Positions 25,447-34,152 of a stretch of 50,017 nucleotides of DNA are shown here, piece by piece. The notes beneath the pieces were generated by a model. That model made no database searches. It was not told where the DNA came from and saw only the letters and a program-made list of their open reading frames with translations. Made by a program: the position numbers and the translations under genes. Source of the DNA: Halanaerobium saccharolyticum (GTDB taxonomy: Bacteria; Bacillota; Halanaerobiia; Halanaerobiales; Halanaerobiaceae); assembly GCF_003259895.1 (NCBI RefSeq), contig NZ_QLME01000024.1, positions 1 through 50,017 on the forward strand, written 5' to 3'. The first letter of the stretch is position 1. Each line of letters begins with the position of its first letter.

Positions 25447-27915
25447 ATGGCAGTTAAAAAGATAGATCTAATCACAATTAAAAATGATAAATTTTCTCTA
25501 AATATTAAGGGGAAGCCTCTTCATCCTGACCACGAAAAGAAATTCCCGGAGAGAAATAAGGCTCAGGCTTCTTACAGCTTTAGCTCAATTTTAGAAAAAG
25601 GATTGGATTTTAAATATTACGATCCGGAAATAGATCAGCTCAAATTGAGCCAGTTTAACTCTATAAAAAGCTACCCCCTCTTTTTTGAATATCAAAACTA
25701 TGATTTTCACATTGAAGCAGAAACGCCGATTGAGATCTACCATCCTAATCGGGAAATCAGAGAATCACTGTCACATCCAAATGACAAGCCCAATGTACTT
25801 TACGGCAGCATTAATTTTGGCAGTGATATCGGCTATTCTGAATTTGAGATTCGCAGTAATTCTCAGGTGATTTTAACCCTCAAACTGGAGGTTTTTCCCA
25901 GCAAGATTGACTACCAGCATGACTATAATAAGCTTTTAGAAGAGGTAAATAAGGAAGTATATAATTTAGCCTATGATTTTTTAAGAAAGACCTATCAGGA
26001 AATGAAGATATCTGAAAAGCAGAATATCACTGAAGCTGAGTTTTTTGCGATCATTGAAAATATCTTTGAAGATTTATTTAAAGCTCTAAAGAGAATAGAA
26101 GAGTCCCCTCATCATCAGATTATTAGAAAGAGAAATGTTCGACCTGCTTCCAGAGTCAAAAAAGTCGGCAGGCAGAGCCTTAAGTGGTTAAATAAAAACA
26201 GCCGTCATTATGATCAGGACCTTAAGCTGCCGGAAAAGATGCTGGCAGTAGAAAAGAAGCTGAGCTATGACAATTTTGAAAATAAATTTATCAAGTGGAG
26301 TTTTTCAGAACTGATTAAAAGGCTGAAACACTTTAAAGTAAATTACTCTAAATCCAAATCAAATCCGGATCAAAATTTTCTGGCTGAAATCGATAAAATG
26401 ATCAGAAAACTTAAATTAAAACTTAAACATTCATTTCTGGCTGAAGTTGGTGAACTGCAGAAAATAGATTCCATCTCTCTAGTGCTGCAGATGGCTCCTG
26501 GTTACAAGGAATTATATAAATATTACCTAATGCTTTTAAAAGGTCTTTCTCTCAATGGAGATATCTTTCGACTTTCAATTAAGCAGCTTTGGCAGCTCTA
26601 TGAATACTGGACATTTCTTAAGTTAAACAGACTGCTCCAGGATAAATATAAGTTGATTAAAAATAATATTATTGATTTAGATTACAGCGGCATCAATGTT
26701 ACCCTTTCTCAGGGAGCAGCGGCTGAAGTCGAATATCAGAATCCAATTACCGGTGAGAAATTCAAATTAAGCTACAATAGATCGAGTGGAGATGGAATCA
26801 CCACCAACCAGAAGCCGGATAATATTCTTTCACTTAGTAAAAATGATTCTGAGCATCAGTATAAATTCATTTTTGATGCTAAATATCGGCTCAACAACGC
26901 AGAAGAGGGAACTAGATATGGTGACAGATACGAAGGGATTCCCGGTCCGGAAGAATCAGATATCAACACCATGCACCGCTATCGAGATGCCGTAGCAGCT
27001 GAGATGGGAGAAAACTACCGGCGAACAATGGTTGGAGCTTATGTACTCTTTCCCTACCACGATCAGGAAAAATTTAAAAAGCACAAATTCTATAAGAGCA
27101 TCGAACAGGTCAATATTGGAGCTTTTCCATTTCTACCTGGCAGCACAGAACTTTTAGCCGAGTTTTTAGAAAATATTATTGACGAATCAGCTCAAAGTAA
27201 TTTTGACCGCAACCTGATGCCGGCTGCGGCTGATGAATTTAGACCACAGCCCGAATTTAAAGTTGATCTTCTGCTTGGATCTCTGCGCAGTAAAAAGCAG
27301 TTTGAGTATTTACTGGCCAATAATCTTTACTATTTACCTTTGCAGCAGTCAGTTTTAAATCATAATTTAGAATATGTGGCAATCTTTCAGAGTAAAGCAA
27401 AATTTGGAGAGCAGAGCGGTGTCCGCTATTACGGCAGAATTAAGAATAAAAAGATTGTTAAAAGAGAAGAAATAGATTTTCCTTCCAGCCGCAAAAATAT
27501 TGGTCAGAATTATCTGCTTTTCGATGTTGAAAGCTGGCAGCAGCTCGGTAAAAAGATTAAATCCGAAGGCTATGGAGTTAGCAGCAGCCATATTTATTCC
27601 AATCTAATGCTGCTTAAAAAGGCAGATACTCTGCCTGAGTTAAGTATTCGCTCTTTAAAAGAATGGCGGCTTTGGCTGGAATTAAAGCGGCTCAAGGAAG
27701 ATATAAAACTGCAATTAAAAAATAATAATCTGGATCAGATCCAAAAAATTGAAGGTTTCAGAGCTGGAAAAGCGAAAATCAAACTTAAAGAAGATATACT
27801 GCAGGTAGAACTGAAAGAAAATCAGCTCGAATTTTCTTATTCAGAGTTTATTCAGAATCCGAGATCTGTTTTAAATAAGATAATGGAACTTATTAATGAC
27901 AGCTCTCAGCACTAA
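25447..27915 (+). CDS. McrC-type nuclease subunit (DUF2357)
   Basis: This 822-residue protein is of the DUF2357/McrC class, the nuclease partner of McrB. The N-terminal beta-rich part (residues 1-160) includes YSEFEIRSN. A helical linker follows. The PD-(D/E)XK core is visible as KPDNILSL (Asp458) and FIFDAKYRL (Asp477-x-Lys479). The stretch after 600 is an extra domain, containing a probable beta-rich segment (ARYYGRIKNKKIV-like) and an acidic C-terminus, that makes it longer than classical McrC. It follows the McrB gene by 86 bp. The composition is more GC-rich than in the upstream defence genes, like the 3' half of mcrB, so the pair probably moved together. Start: ATG behind TAAGGTGA. Confidence 0.86.
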   Translation: MAVKKIDLITIKNDKFSLNIKGKPLHPDHEKKFPERNKAQASYSFSSILEKGLDFKYYDPEIDQLKLSQFNSIKSYPLFFEYQNYDFHIEAETPIEIYHPNREIRESLSHPNDKPNVLYGSINFGSDIGYSEFEIRSNSQVILTLKLEVFPSKIDYQHDYNKLLEEVNKEVYNLAYDFLRKTYQEMKISEKQNITEAEFFAIIENIFEDLFKALKRIEESPHHQIIRKRNVRPASRVKKVGRQSLKWLNKNSRHYDQDLKLPEKMLAVEKKLSYDNFENKFIKWSFSELIKRLKHFKVNYSKSKSNPDQNFLAEIDKMIRKLKLKLKHSFLAEVGELQKIDSISLVLQMAPGYKELYKYYLMLLKGLSLNGDIFRLSIKQLWQLYEYWTFLKLNRLLQDKYKLIKNNIIDLDYSGINVTLSQGAAAEVEYQNPITGEKFKLSYNRSSGDGITTNQKPDNILSLSKNDSEHQYKFIFDAKYRLNNAEEGTRYGDRYEGIPGPEESDINTMHRYRDAVAAEMGENYRRTMVGAYVLFPYHDQEKFKKHKFYKSIEQVNIGAFPFLPGSTELLAEFLENIIDESAQSNFDRNLMPAAADEFRPQPEFKVDLLLGSLRSKKQFEYLLANNLYYLPLQQSVLNHNLEYVAIFQSKAKFGEQSGVRYYGRIKNKKIVKREEIDFPSSRKNIGQNYLLFDVESWQQLGKKIKSEGYGVSSSHIYSNLMLLKKADTLPELSIRSLKEWRLWLELKRLKEDIKLQLKNNNLDQIQKIEGFRAGKAKIKLKEDILQVELKENQLEFSYSEFIQNPRSVLNKIMELINDSSQH

Positions 27916-28036
27916 TTTTGATTTAGATATAAATTTCAAGATAGTTGAGATTCGGCTGATGGTAGAATGTGCTAAACGCAAAATAAAACTTTTTGACTAC
28001 AAAAAGCTCGGTCAGAGGGAGCTGCTTGAAAAATAG
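27914..28036 (+). pseudogene. Gene fragment after the McrC gene
   Basis: An open frame without an initiation site runs past the McrC stop and reads ...EIRLMVECAKRKIKLFDYKK, then LGQRELLEK and a stop (from ATG 27959 this is 25 residues). The sequence looks like the C-terminal end of a folded protein, not random AT-rich DNA, but the family was not recognised. It is best read as the tail of a deleted gene. The following bases, 28037-28269, hold no recognisable gene and one weak hairpin near 28201-28223. Confidence 0.35.
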
Positions 28037-28269
28037 GATGACAAGACTTTATCTCGGGGAAATTAAAGGGTGAAATTTTTTGTGACCTATCAAATTGTAA
28101 TCTAGTAGTAGATGATTGATATCTTGCATAATAATTTATAATTAGAACTTACCTTTTCTAAATTAATCTGATAAAATATTAGCAGAATATTTAGGTTTTT
28201 GTCAGATGTAAATCATCTGTGACTTTAAAATACTTGATGAAAAATATTCTAGTCTATCTATATTTATAA

Positions 28270-28476
28270 AATACAGATTCTGATATTACTGATCACTTAA
28301 AAGAACATATTTGCTACAATAATCTAACTATAATTATTGCGTTAACTGAAATTGTCGTTGAGAATCTTAATAATGTACTAGAACAAATATATAAAAACAA
28401 GAAAGAATTAGATGTGAGGTCCCCCATTAAATTAGAGATAGTTTATTTAATCCATAACACTAAAAAGAGAGAGTGA
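28270..28476 (+). pseudogene. Possible truncated ORF coupled to the Sll1717-type gene
   Basis: A 68-codon open frame (NTDSDITDHLKEHICYNNLT, then ALTEIVVENLNNVLEQIYKN and onward) ends with TGA at 28474-28476. That stop overlaps a GTG at 28473, giving a GTGA junction typical of translational coupling. There is no ATG, GTG or TTG near its beginning, so it is probably the 3' remnant of a gene that once preceded the ATPase. Its composition is like that of the neighbouring defence genes. Family unknown. Confidence 0.35.
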
Positions 28477-28481
28477 TAACA

Positions 28482-30074
28482 GTGGAGCAATCTTTTTATA
28501 ATAATCTAGGTTTTTATACTAATCCTTTTAAAACTACTAATGCCTATTACGAAGAAAATCTTGATAAATATTTTGTTTACCCACCTTTTTTTCAATCTGT
28601 TTTAGGAACGCCATCTTCTCCTAGAAGTAATATAATATTTGCCCCCCGTGGTGGAGGTAAGTCTGCTCAAAAAATAATGATAGAAAAAGAAAGCCATAAA
28701 AGAGATATTTTATGTATATCACATGATGATTTTAATAATATATTAGACTCAGGTGTAAAAAATGTTACTTTAAATGATCATTTACAAGTAATTATAAGGA
28801 AGACAATTATAGGAATACTTATTGCTTTTAATGAAAAGGAAGGGGCACAAATTGATAAATCAGACAAGGAAATATTATATTTATTGTCTAAAAAATATCT
28901 TAGTAATTTGTCTCGTTTAGAACTGAAAGAAAATATTTCTTCAATAAAAAATTTTTCTACCCAAGTTAAGGAAGTTTGGACAGGATGTTCTAACTTTGTT
29001 AATCAAATTTTTAACGAGTTAATGAAAAAGAAAGTTGATGATTGGAATGGAATTGATTTAAATAAAATAAGTTTGAAAGAAACAAATTTTAATAATAATA
29101 AACCAAAAGAAGAATTAAGATTTCTTGGCCAAATTGCTAAAAAAATTGGATTTGAGTCGATATACATATTAATAGATAAGATTGAAGAATATCCTTCCAC
29201 AAACACTCCCGAAAAGGCTTATGAATTAATAAGTGAGTTGTTGGAAAATCTGGTTATATTAGAAACAGGAAACTTCGCTTTTAAATTTTTTCTTTGGGAT
29301 AAGATCGAACAGTTATGTATAGATAATAAAATTAGATTTGATAGAATCCTTGATTATAAATTAAAATGGAGCAAAAAGAGATTGAAGGAGTTATTAATTA
29401 AAAGAATTAAATACTATAGTAAAGGAAAACACAATAGTTTTGAAGATATTATTGACAGCCAGTTGAAAGATAAGATTAAAACGACTTTTGAAGATAATGA
29501 ATTGGTTAATAATATAGATGATTTATTGGCAATTTTTGCAATGAATTCTCCTAGAAATTTAATTAGAATATGTGGTACGATTTTAAATAAACAACTAGAT
29601 TTAAATTCAAACTTATCTACGGTCTCTTATATTAGTTTTGTTAATGGGATAGAAGAAATAAGTAAAAAGATTTCTAGACAATTAATGGATAGTTCTATGA
29701 TTAACCAAATAATGAAAGTGGGTAAAGTTAGTTTCACTATACCATATATTTCAAATAAAATTTTTAAAATCACTACTCAAGGTGGTGGCAATAAAATTAA
29801 ACAATGGAGAGATACTGGTCTTGTTATGAAAGTCCCTACTAAATTTAGAGGTAAAACAAATAAGCCTGTATATTTATATGCAATAAATAATTTGATTTTT
29901 GCTAAGCAATTATATAAAGATTTAAACATATTCGAGTTTTTTGAAGAGAAAGTAAGGGTTTGTTCCACTTGCAATGAATTTTTATTAAGAGAATGGGACG
30001 AAAAACCAGAAGAACCATATGTTTGCCATAAATGCAATAGTGAATTAGATTCTAACCGATTGAAATTATTTTGA
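28482..30074 (+). CDS. Sll1717-type P-loop ATPase with C-terminal zinc ribbon
   Basis: This roughly 530-residue protein opens with the pattern of the Sll1717/ORC-CDC6-like ATPases: NPFKTTNAYYEENLDKYFVY, PPFF, then Walker A FAPRGGGKSAQ (lysine at about residue 60). The middle part is helical. YILIDKIEEYP may be the Walker B region (Asp), and MNSPRNLIRICG is a typical sensor-2/lid region. The last 45 residues hold CSTC...CHKC, a zinc ribbon. The start is placed at GTG 28482. GTG 28473 is in frame, but it adjoins the GAGAG ribosome-binding site. The family is often found alone in variable genome regions. A defence or DNA-binding role is inferred from island context and the zinc ribbon; no partner has been demonstrated. 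Confidence 0.75.
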   Translation: MEQSFYNNLGFYTNPFKTTNAYYEENLDKYFVYPPFFQSVLGTPSSPRSNIIFAPRGGGKSAQKIMIEKESHKRDILCISHDDFNNILDSGVKNVTLNDHLQVIIRKTIIGILIAFNEKEGAQIDKSDKEILYLLSKKYLSNLSRLELKENISSIKNFSTQVKEVWTGCSNFVNQIFNELMKKKVDDWNGIDLNKISLKETNFNNNKPKEELRFLGQIAKKIGFESIYILIDKIEEYPSTNTPEKAYELISELLENLVILETGNFAFKFFLWDKIEQLCIDNKIRFDRILDYKLKWSKKRLKELLIKRIKYYSKGKHNSFEDIIDSQLKDKIKTTFEDNELVNNIDDLLAIFAMNSPRNLIRICGTILNKQLDLNSNLSTVSYISFVNGIEEISKKISRQLMDSSMINQIMKVGKVSFTIPYISNKIFKITTQGGGNKIKQWRDTGLVMKVPTKFRGKTNKPVYLYAINNLIFAKQLYKDLNIFEFFEEKVRVCSTCNEFLLREWDEKPEEPYVCHKCNSELDSNRLKLF

Positions 30075-30143
30075 TAGGCTATAATAGGTATTTTTTAAAA
30101 GTTTTTCAAAAAACTTTATATAGAAATAAAGGAGGTGAGATTT

Positions 30144-30293
30144 TTGGCTGTTAAACATATAGATACTGGAGTAGTACACAAGGGTAGAAAAGGTGGAAAG
30201 ACTGGTTGTGGAGTTGATACTAGAAAAAAACCAAGTCATTGGGCAAGTACAAGCTCAAGAGTAACATGCAAGAAAGATGGATGTAAAAACTAG
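30144..30293 (+). CDS. Small Cys/His-rich protein (49 residues, TTG start)
   Basis: A perfect AAAGGAGGTGA lies 5-6 bp before TTG 30144, which opens a 49-codon frame: MAVKHIDTGVVHKGRKGGKT, then GCGVDTRKKPSHWAST, then a tail with TCKKDGCKN. It is basic, with three cysteines and three histidines and a final C-x4-C, so metal binding is plausible. It follows the zinc-ribbon ATPase by 69 bp and precedes a terminator, so both probably form one unit. The excellent ribosome-binding site, the sequence content and the terminator support a real gene that length cut-offs would miss. Family unknown to me. Confidence 0.7.
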   Translation: MAVKHIDTGVVHKGRKGGKTGCGVDTRKKPSHWASTSSRVTCKKDGCKN

Positions 30294-30304
30294 TTTTTAT
30301 GAGG

Positions 30305-30350
30305 CCAGGTAATGGAAGATATTTTTTGAACAAAACTGTTACCTGGTTTT
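30305..30350 (+). terminator. Intrinsic terminator after the ATPase/small-protein unit
   Basis: CCAGGTAA at 30305-30312 pairs with TTACCTGG at 30339-30346, followed by TTTTAT. It separates this unit from the AAA/subtilase pair. Confidence 0.75.
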
Positions 30351-30449
30351 ATAAAACATTTTCAGATCAGAGTAAGTTTATTTTGGAAAATAATTTAATA
30401 GATTTTGAAATGTTTAGAAAATCATTCTTAATTTGCAGGACAAAAATAT

Positions 30450-30477
30450 TTGCCATAGAAGTAATATAATATATAAT
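30450..30477 (+). promoter_or_regulatory. Putative promoter of the AAA-ATPase/subtilase pair
   Basis: TTGCCA at 30450-30455 and TATAAT at 30472-30477 are 16 bp apart, 45 bp before the ATPase start codon and after a terminator. A second TATAAT-like hexamer at 30464-30469 is an alternative. Confidence 0.5.
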
Positions 30478-30521
30478 GAATATAAGTCTATAAAATTATA
30501 ACTTTCAGGAGGTGTTATAAG

Positions 30522-31490
30522 ATGGCTAGAGGTGATTTAGTTTTAAAATTAGTTCAGGCTGGAATGTCTGGAGATAAAAGCCTATTTGAAAGAACTACTA
30601 GAGCTATTATTTCGGAAGAAAAAGCGAAAGATCATCATATTCTGGCTTCAAGGATCGAAGAAAAGTTCAAAAATGAGAATAAGAGCACTTCTAATAACAA
30701 AAATAATACCTATTATCTTAAAAATAAAAATGCTAAAAATAAGGCTTTGATAGAAAGAATTCCTCGATTTACTTTTGAAGATTTAATATTAGATAACAAA
30801 ATATTAAATACTTGTGATGAACTGATTGAGGAGCAGCAGAAAGCTAATATACTAAGAACCAACAACGTGGAACCACGACATAGAGTACTTCTGGTAGGCC
30901 CACCAGGAAACGGAAAAACTTCTTTAGCAGAAGCAATTGCCGAGGAATTAATGGTTCCCTTATTTATAGTTTCTTATGAACAGCTTATAAGCAGTTATTT
31001 GGGAGAGACAGCCAGGAAAATTGATGAATTATTTGAATTTGTCAGCAAAAGAAATTGTGTATTGTTTTTTGATGAGTTTGATGTGCTGGGTAAAGAAAGA
31101 GGAGATTCTAGAGAATCGGGAGAAATTAAAAGAGTAGTCAGTTCTTTATTAATGCAGGTCGATGATTTACCAAGTAATGTAGTTGTTGTGACTGCGACAA
31201 ACCATCCAGAATTATTAGATAGAGCTGTCTGGCGCCGATTTCAAATTAAACTTGAGTTAGATTATCCTGCCAGAGAAGACATTATTAAATGGTTTAATAA
31301 ATTTGAAAAAAGTATCAATACCAATTTGAAAACTGATAAAGAAATTCTGGCGGATAAATTATTGGGGTTGAGTTTTGCAGAGATAGAACAATTTGGCCTT
31401 GATGTTTATCGAAGATTAATCTTAAGTGATAAGTCTCTTAAAAGTATAATAGAAGAGAGGCTAAAGCAAAGGAGTAATCAGCTGAATTAA
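30522..31490 (+). CDS. ietA: AAA ATPase, IetA-like
   Basis: This 322-residue AAA ATPase has a short N-terminal helical domain (residues 1-80) and one AAA module. Walker A is GPPGNGKTS (Lys132), Walker B is LFFDEFD (Asp184-Glu185), the sensor-1 strand is VVVTATNHPELL and the arginine finger region is DRAVWRRFQ. The next gene encodes a large subtilisin-like protease and lies a few bases downstream. An AAA ATPase paired with an S8 protease is the composition of IetAS, first known from plasmid stability and incompatibility in Agrobacterium and later shown to be antiphage. The ATPase probably controls or feeds the protease. The start is ATG behind TTCAGGAGG. Confidence 0.82.
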   Translation: MARGDLVLKLVQAGMSGDKSLFERTTRAIISEEKAKDHHILASRIEEKFKNENKSTSNNKNNTYYLKNKNAKNKALIERIPRFTFEDLILDNKILNTCDELIEEQQKANILRTNNVEPRHRVLLVGPPGNGKTSLAEAIAEELMVPLFIVSYEQLISSYLGETARKIDELFEFVSKRNCVLFFDEFDVLGKERGDSRESGEIKRVVSSLLMQVDDLPSNVVVVTATNHPELLDRAVWRRFQIKLELDYPAREDIIKWFNKFEKSINTNLKTDKEILADKLLGLSFAEIEQFGLDVYRRLILSDKSLKSIIEERLKQRSNQLN

Positions 31491-31512
31491 TACATGATTG
31501 GAGGAAACCGAC

Positions 31513-34089
31513 TTGCCCCAGAAAAAGTATATTCCTTTTCCTAATTATACAATCAATGGTCGTGAAAGTTTAACTGGAGGAAGATCTAAGATAAAGAGTC
31601 CTTCTCGTGAAAAACAAAAAGATAAATTTGATGGTCCTATGAGAGAGTTGACGCGTACAATGGAGTCAAGACTTGCTAAAATAAAAGATGAGACTACTGG
31701 CTTAGATCCGGATATGGTTCTGGTATTAGAAACTGTGGGTAGCGTCAGTAATTTTTATACAGCAGTAAAAAATACTCAAGGGTTTAGCTGGTTGGTAGAT
31801 TCTATTTCAGAGGGTATTGAAGAAAATGAAGAATTTTATAAAAATAGTGCTCCTTCAGGTAAGGAATTAAAATGCAGATTATATATGCTCTTAACAAATA
31901 AAACTGCGCTTGACCAGCTGCTTCAATTGTGGGATAAATTTAAGAGAGAAGAAGATCTTCCCCGAGGTAAAAAAGGTTGGAGAGAGATCTTTAGTCATTT
32001 AAAGGATATCAGAACCTGGGGTGTAGAGGATAGGCTTGAAGATACTGGTCTGTTAGAAAGATGGAAAGAAGATTTAGAATATCAAGATTCAGTTAAGTTC
32101 GAAATAGAATTTTGGTTTAATGATGATCAGCACAAACAGAAATTAATTGAATCTGATTTTAAAAGAAAAATTGAAGAATTTGAAGGTGAGGTTATAGATT
32201 CGGCTTTAATTGAAGAGATTAAATATCATGCTTTTTTAGCGAAAATCCCTGCTGTTTCAGCTGAAAAATTAGTTGCTGACTTTAGACAAAATAATGAAAA
32301 TAAAGTTTTAAAGTCCGAATCTGTAATGTTTTTTAATCCTCTTCCACAGGCAGATTATAAATTTCAGATTGAAGAATTGGAAGAATTAGCTACCGACAAT
32401 ATTGGTACTGCAGAACAAATCGGTATGGAGCCAGTGGTTGCTTTATTTGATGGTTTGCCTTTGCAAAATCATCAATCTATCAAAAATAAATTAATTATTG
32501 ATGATCCTGAAGATTTTGAGAGTAATTATCTGGCTAAATATAGACTGCATGGTACAAGTATGGCGTCCTTGATTTTAAATGGAGATTTAAATAATTCTTT
32601 TCTTAAACATGAAAGGCCTATTTATGTTAGACCAATATTAAAGCCTGACTTAGAAAATAATTTTGATGGTCAAATAAGAGAAACTATTCCTGGAGATAAA
32701 TTATTTATAAAAAGGATTTATCAGGCTGTAAAAAGATTATTCGAGGAAGGAAATGACGGGGTAGCTTCTGAAATAAAGATCATTAATTTTTCCATTGGTG
32801 ATAAATATCGTCCATATTTAGATAAGATGAGTTCTCTGGCCCGGCTATTAGATTGGCTTTCCTGGAAATATAAAATTCTTTTTATGGTTAGTGCTGGTAA
32901 TAAAGTTGAGAATTTTGATTTTGCAGAAGGAGAATCTGCAAAGGATAACTTATTAAAAAATATAAATAAAAATCTAAGAAACAGTAAAATTTTATCACCT
33001 GCAGAGTCAATAAATTCAATTACTGTTGGAGCTCAGCATAAAGATTATAGTGAGTTTTCTTTAAATAGTCATATTCACACTGATTTTTTTGAAGATTATA
33101 ATAATTTACCCAGTCCTATTTCACGCTTTGGCTTAGGTTATAATAGAACAGTTAAACCTGATATTTTATTGCCAGGGGGCAGACAGATATATAATAAGAA
33201 TTACTTGCCCGGGGGAGATTATAGATTTACTCCTAACTTGTCCACCCGCAAACCCCCAGGCTTAAAAGTTGCTTTTCCCGGATCAAGTCCAGGGTTAAAT
33301 AATTTTGCCTATACTGCAGGTACAAGTAATGCCAATGCCTTAGCAACTCATAAAGCAGCTGAATTATATGAAATATTAAAAACCAATGAAGAGTTTATTA
33401 ATATACCAGATGATGAGATTACATCATTAATAAAATGTCTGTTAGTTCATTATGCAGACTGGAATAATGGATATAAGTTATTGGAAGAAACATTGTCTCA
33501 AGAAGTAGATATTAATTCTTTTAGAAAACACGTACAAAAATTTTTAGGTTATGGTTTTATTAATCTAGAGCAAATATATGGCTGTACTGAAAGACAGGTG
33601 ACTTTATTTGCTACATCACAAATCAAGGCTGAGGAGGGGCACCAATATATTTTCCCCTTACCTGAAAGTCTGGAAAGTAAAGCTATTCCAAGAAATCTAA
33701 TTATTACTCTGGCCTGGTTTAGTCCAATTAGATCTCAGTTTGAAAATTATCGATTAGCTAAGTTATATTTTAAGCCTCCACAAGATGAACTATTATTAGG
33801 AAGAAGCCAGGCAGATTGGCGGGCTGTAATGAGAGGGACACTTCAGCATGAAATTTTAACAGGTGATAAAGCCAGTGTTTATTATGAAAGTGATAATATA
33901 AAAGTCAGTGTTAACTGCTATGATAAAACAAATGAACTAAATAATAATAATCTTGAGATCCCTTACGCACTTGCAGTTACACTAAAAATTGAAGAAGATA
34001 TTAATATTTATAATGAAATAGAAGAAAAGGTAAGAATAATTAATAAGCAGAAAGAACAGATTAGACTTAAAAATACAGTGTTTATATGA
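31513..34089 (+). CDS. ietS: Subtilisin-like serine protease, IetS-like
   Basis: This S8-family protease is about 858 residues long. The start at TTG 31513 has GGAGG 8 bp upstream; TTG 31498 is in frame but lacks a ribosome-binding site. The first 300 residues form an uncharacterised, mostly helical domain. The catalytic triad is intact: Asp313 in VVALFDGLP, His346 in HGTSMASLI and Ser605 in AGTSNANA, with the oxyanion Asn463 in VSAGN. About 200 residues follow the protease core. There is no signal peptide, so it acts in the cytosol. Together with the AAA ATPase upstream it matches the IetAS two-gene system; the cleaved target is unknown. Confidence 0.83.
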   Translation: MPQKKYIPFPNYTINGRESLTGGRSKIKSPSREKQKDKFDGPMRELTRTMESRLAKIKDETTGLDPDMVLVLETVGSVSNFYTAVKNTQGFSWLVDSISEGIEENEEFYKNSAPSGKELKCRLYMLLTNKTALDQLLQLWDKFKREEDLPRGKKGWREIFSHLKDIRTWGVEDRLEDTGLLERWKEDLEYQDSVKFEIEFWFNDDQHKQKLIESDFKRKIEEFEGEVIDSALIEEIKYHAFLAKIPAVSAEKLVADFRQNNENKVLKSESVMFFNPLPQADYKFQIEELEELATDNIGTAEQIGMEPVVALFDGLPLQNHQSIKNKLIIDDPEDFESNYLAKYRLHGTSMASLILNGDLNNSFLKHERPIYVRPILKPDLENNFDGQIRETIPGDKLFIKRIYQAVKRLFEEGNDGVASEIKIINFSIGDKYRPYLDKMSSLARLLDWLSWKYKILFMVSAGNKVENFDFAEGESAKDNLLKNINKNLRNSKILSPAESINSITVGAQHKDYSEFSLNSHIHTDFFEDYNNLPSPISRFGLGYNRTVKPDILLPGGRQIYNKNYLPGGDYRFTPNLSTRKPPGLKVAFPGSSPGLNNFAYTAGTSNANALATHKAAELYEILKTNEEFINIPDDEITSLIKCLLVHYADWNNGYKLLEETLSQEVDINSFRKHVQKFLGYGFINLEQIYGCTERQVTLFATSQIKAEEGHQYIFPLPESLESKAIPRNLIITLAWFSPIRSQFENYRLAKLYFKPPQDELLLGRSQADWRAVMRGTLQHEILTGDKASVYYESDNIKVSVNCYDKTNELNNNNLEIPYALAVTLKIEEDINIYNEIEEKVRIINKQKEQIRLKNTVFI

Positions 34090-34152
34090 TATGTGATTAG
34101 AGTTAAAAATAATCAGTTTTCGATTTTAAAGACATGGGGGCGAGGTGATCCA

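Noticed and set aside
22757-27915. Classical McrBC of the E. coli type
   Set aside because: Recognition modules are EVE/PUA-like and the nuclease subunit is a long DUF2357 protein, so specificity may differ from that of RmC-directed E. coli McrBC.
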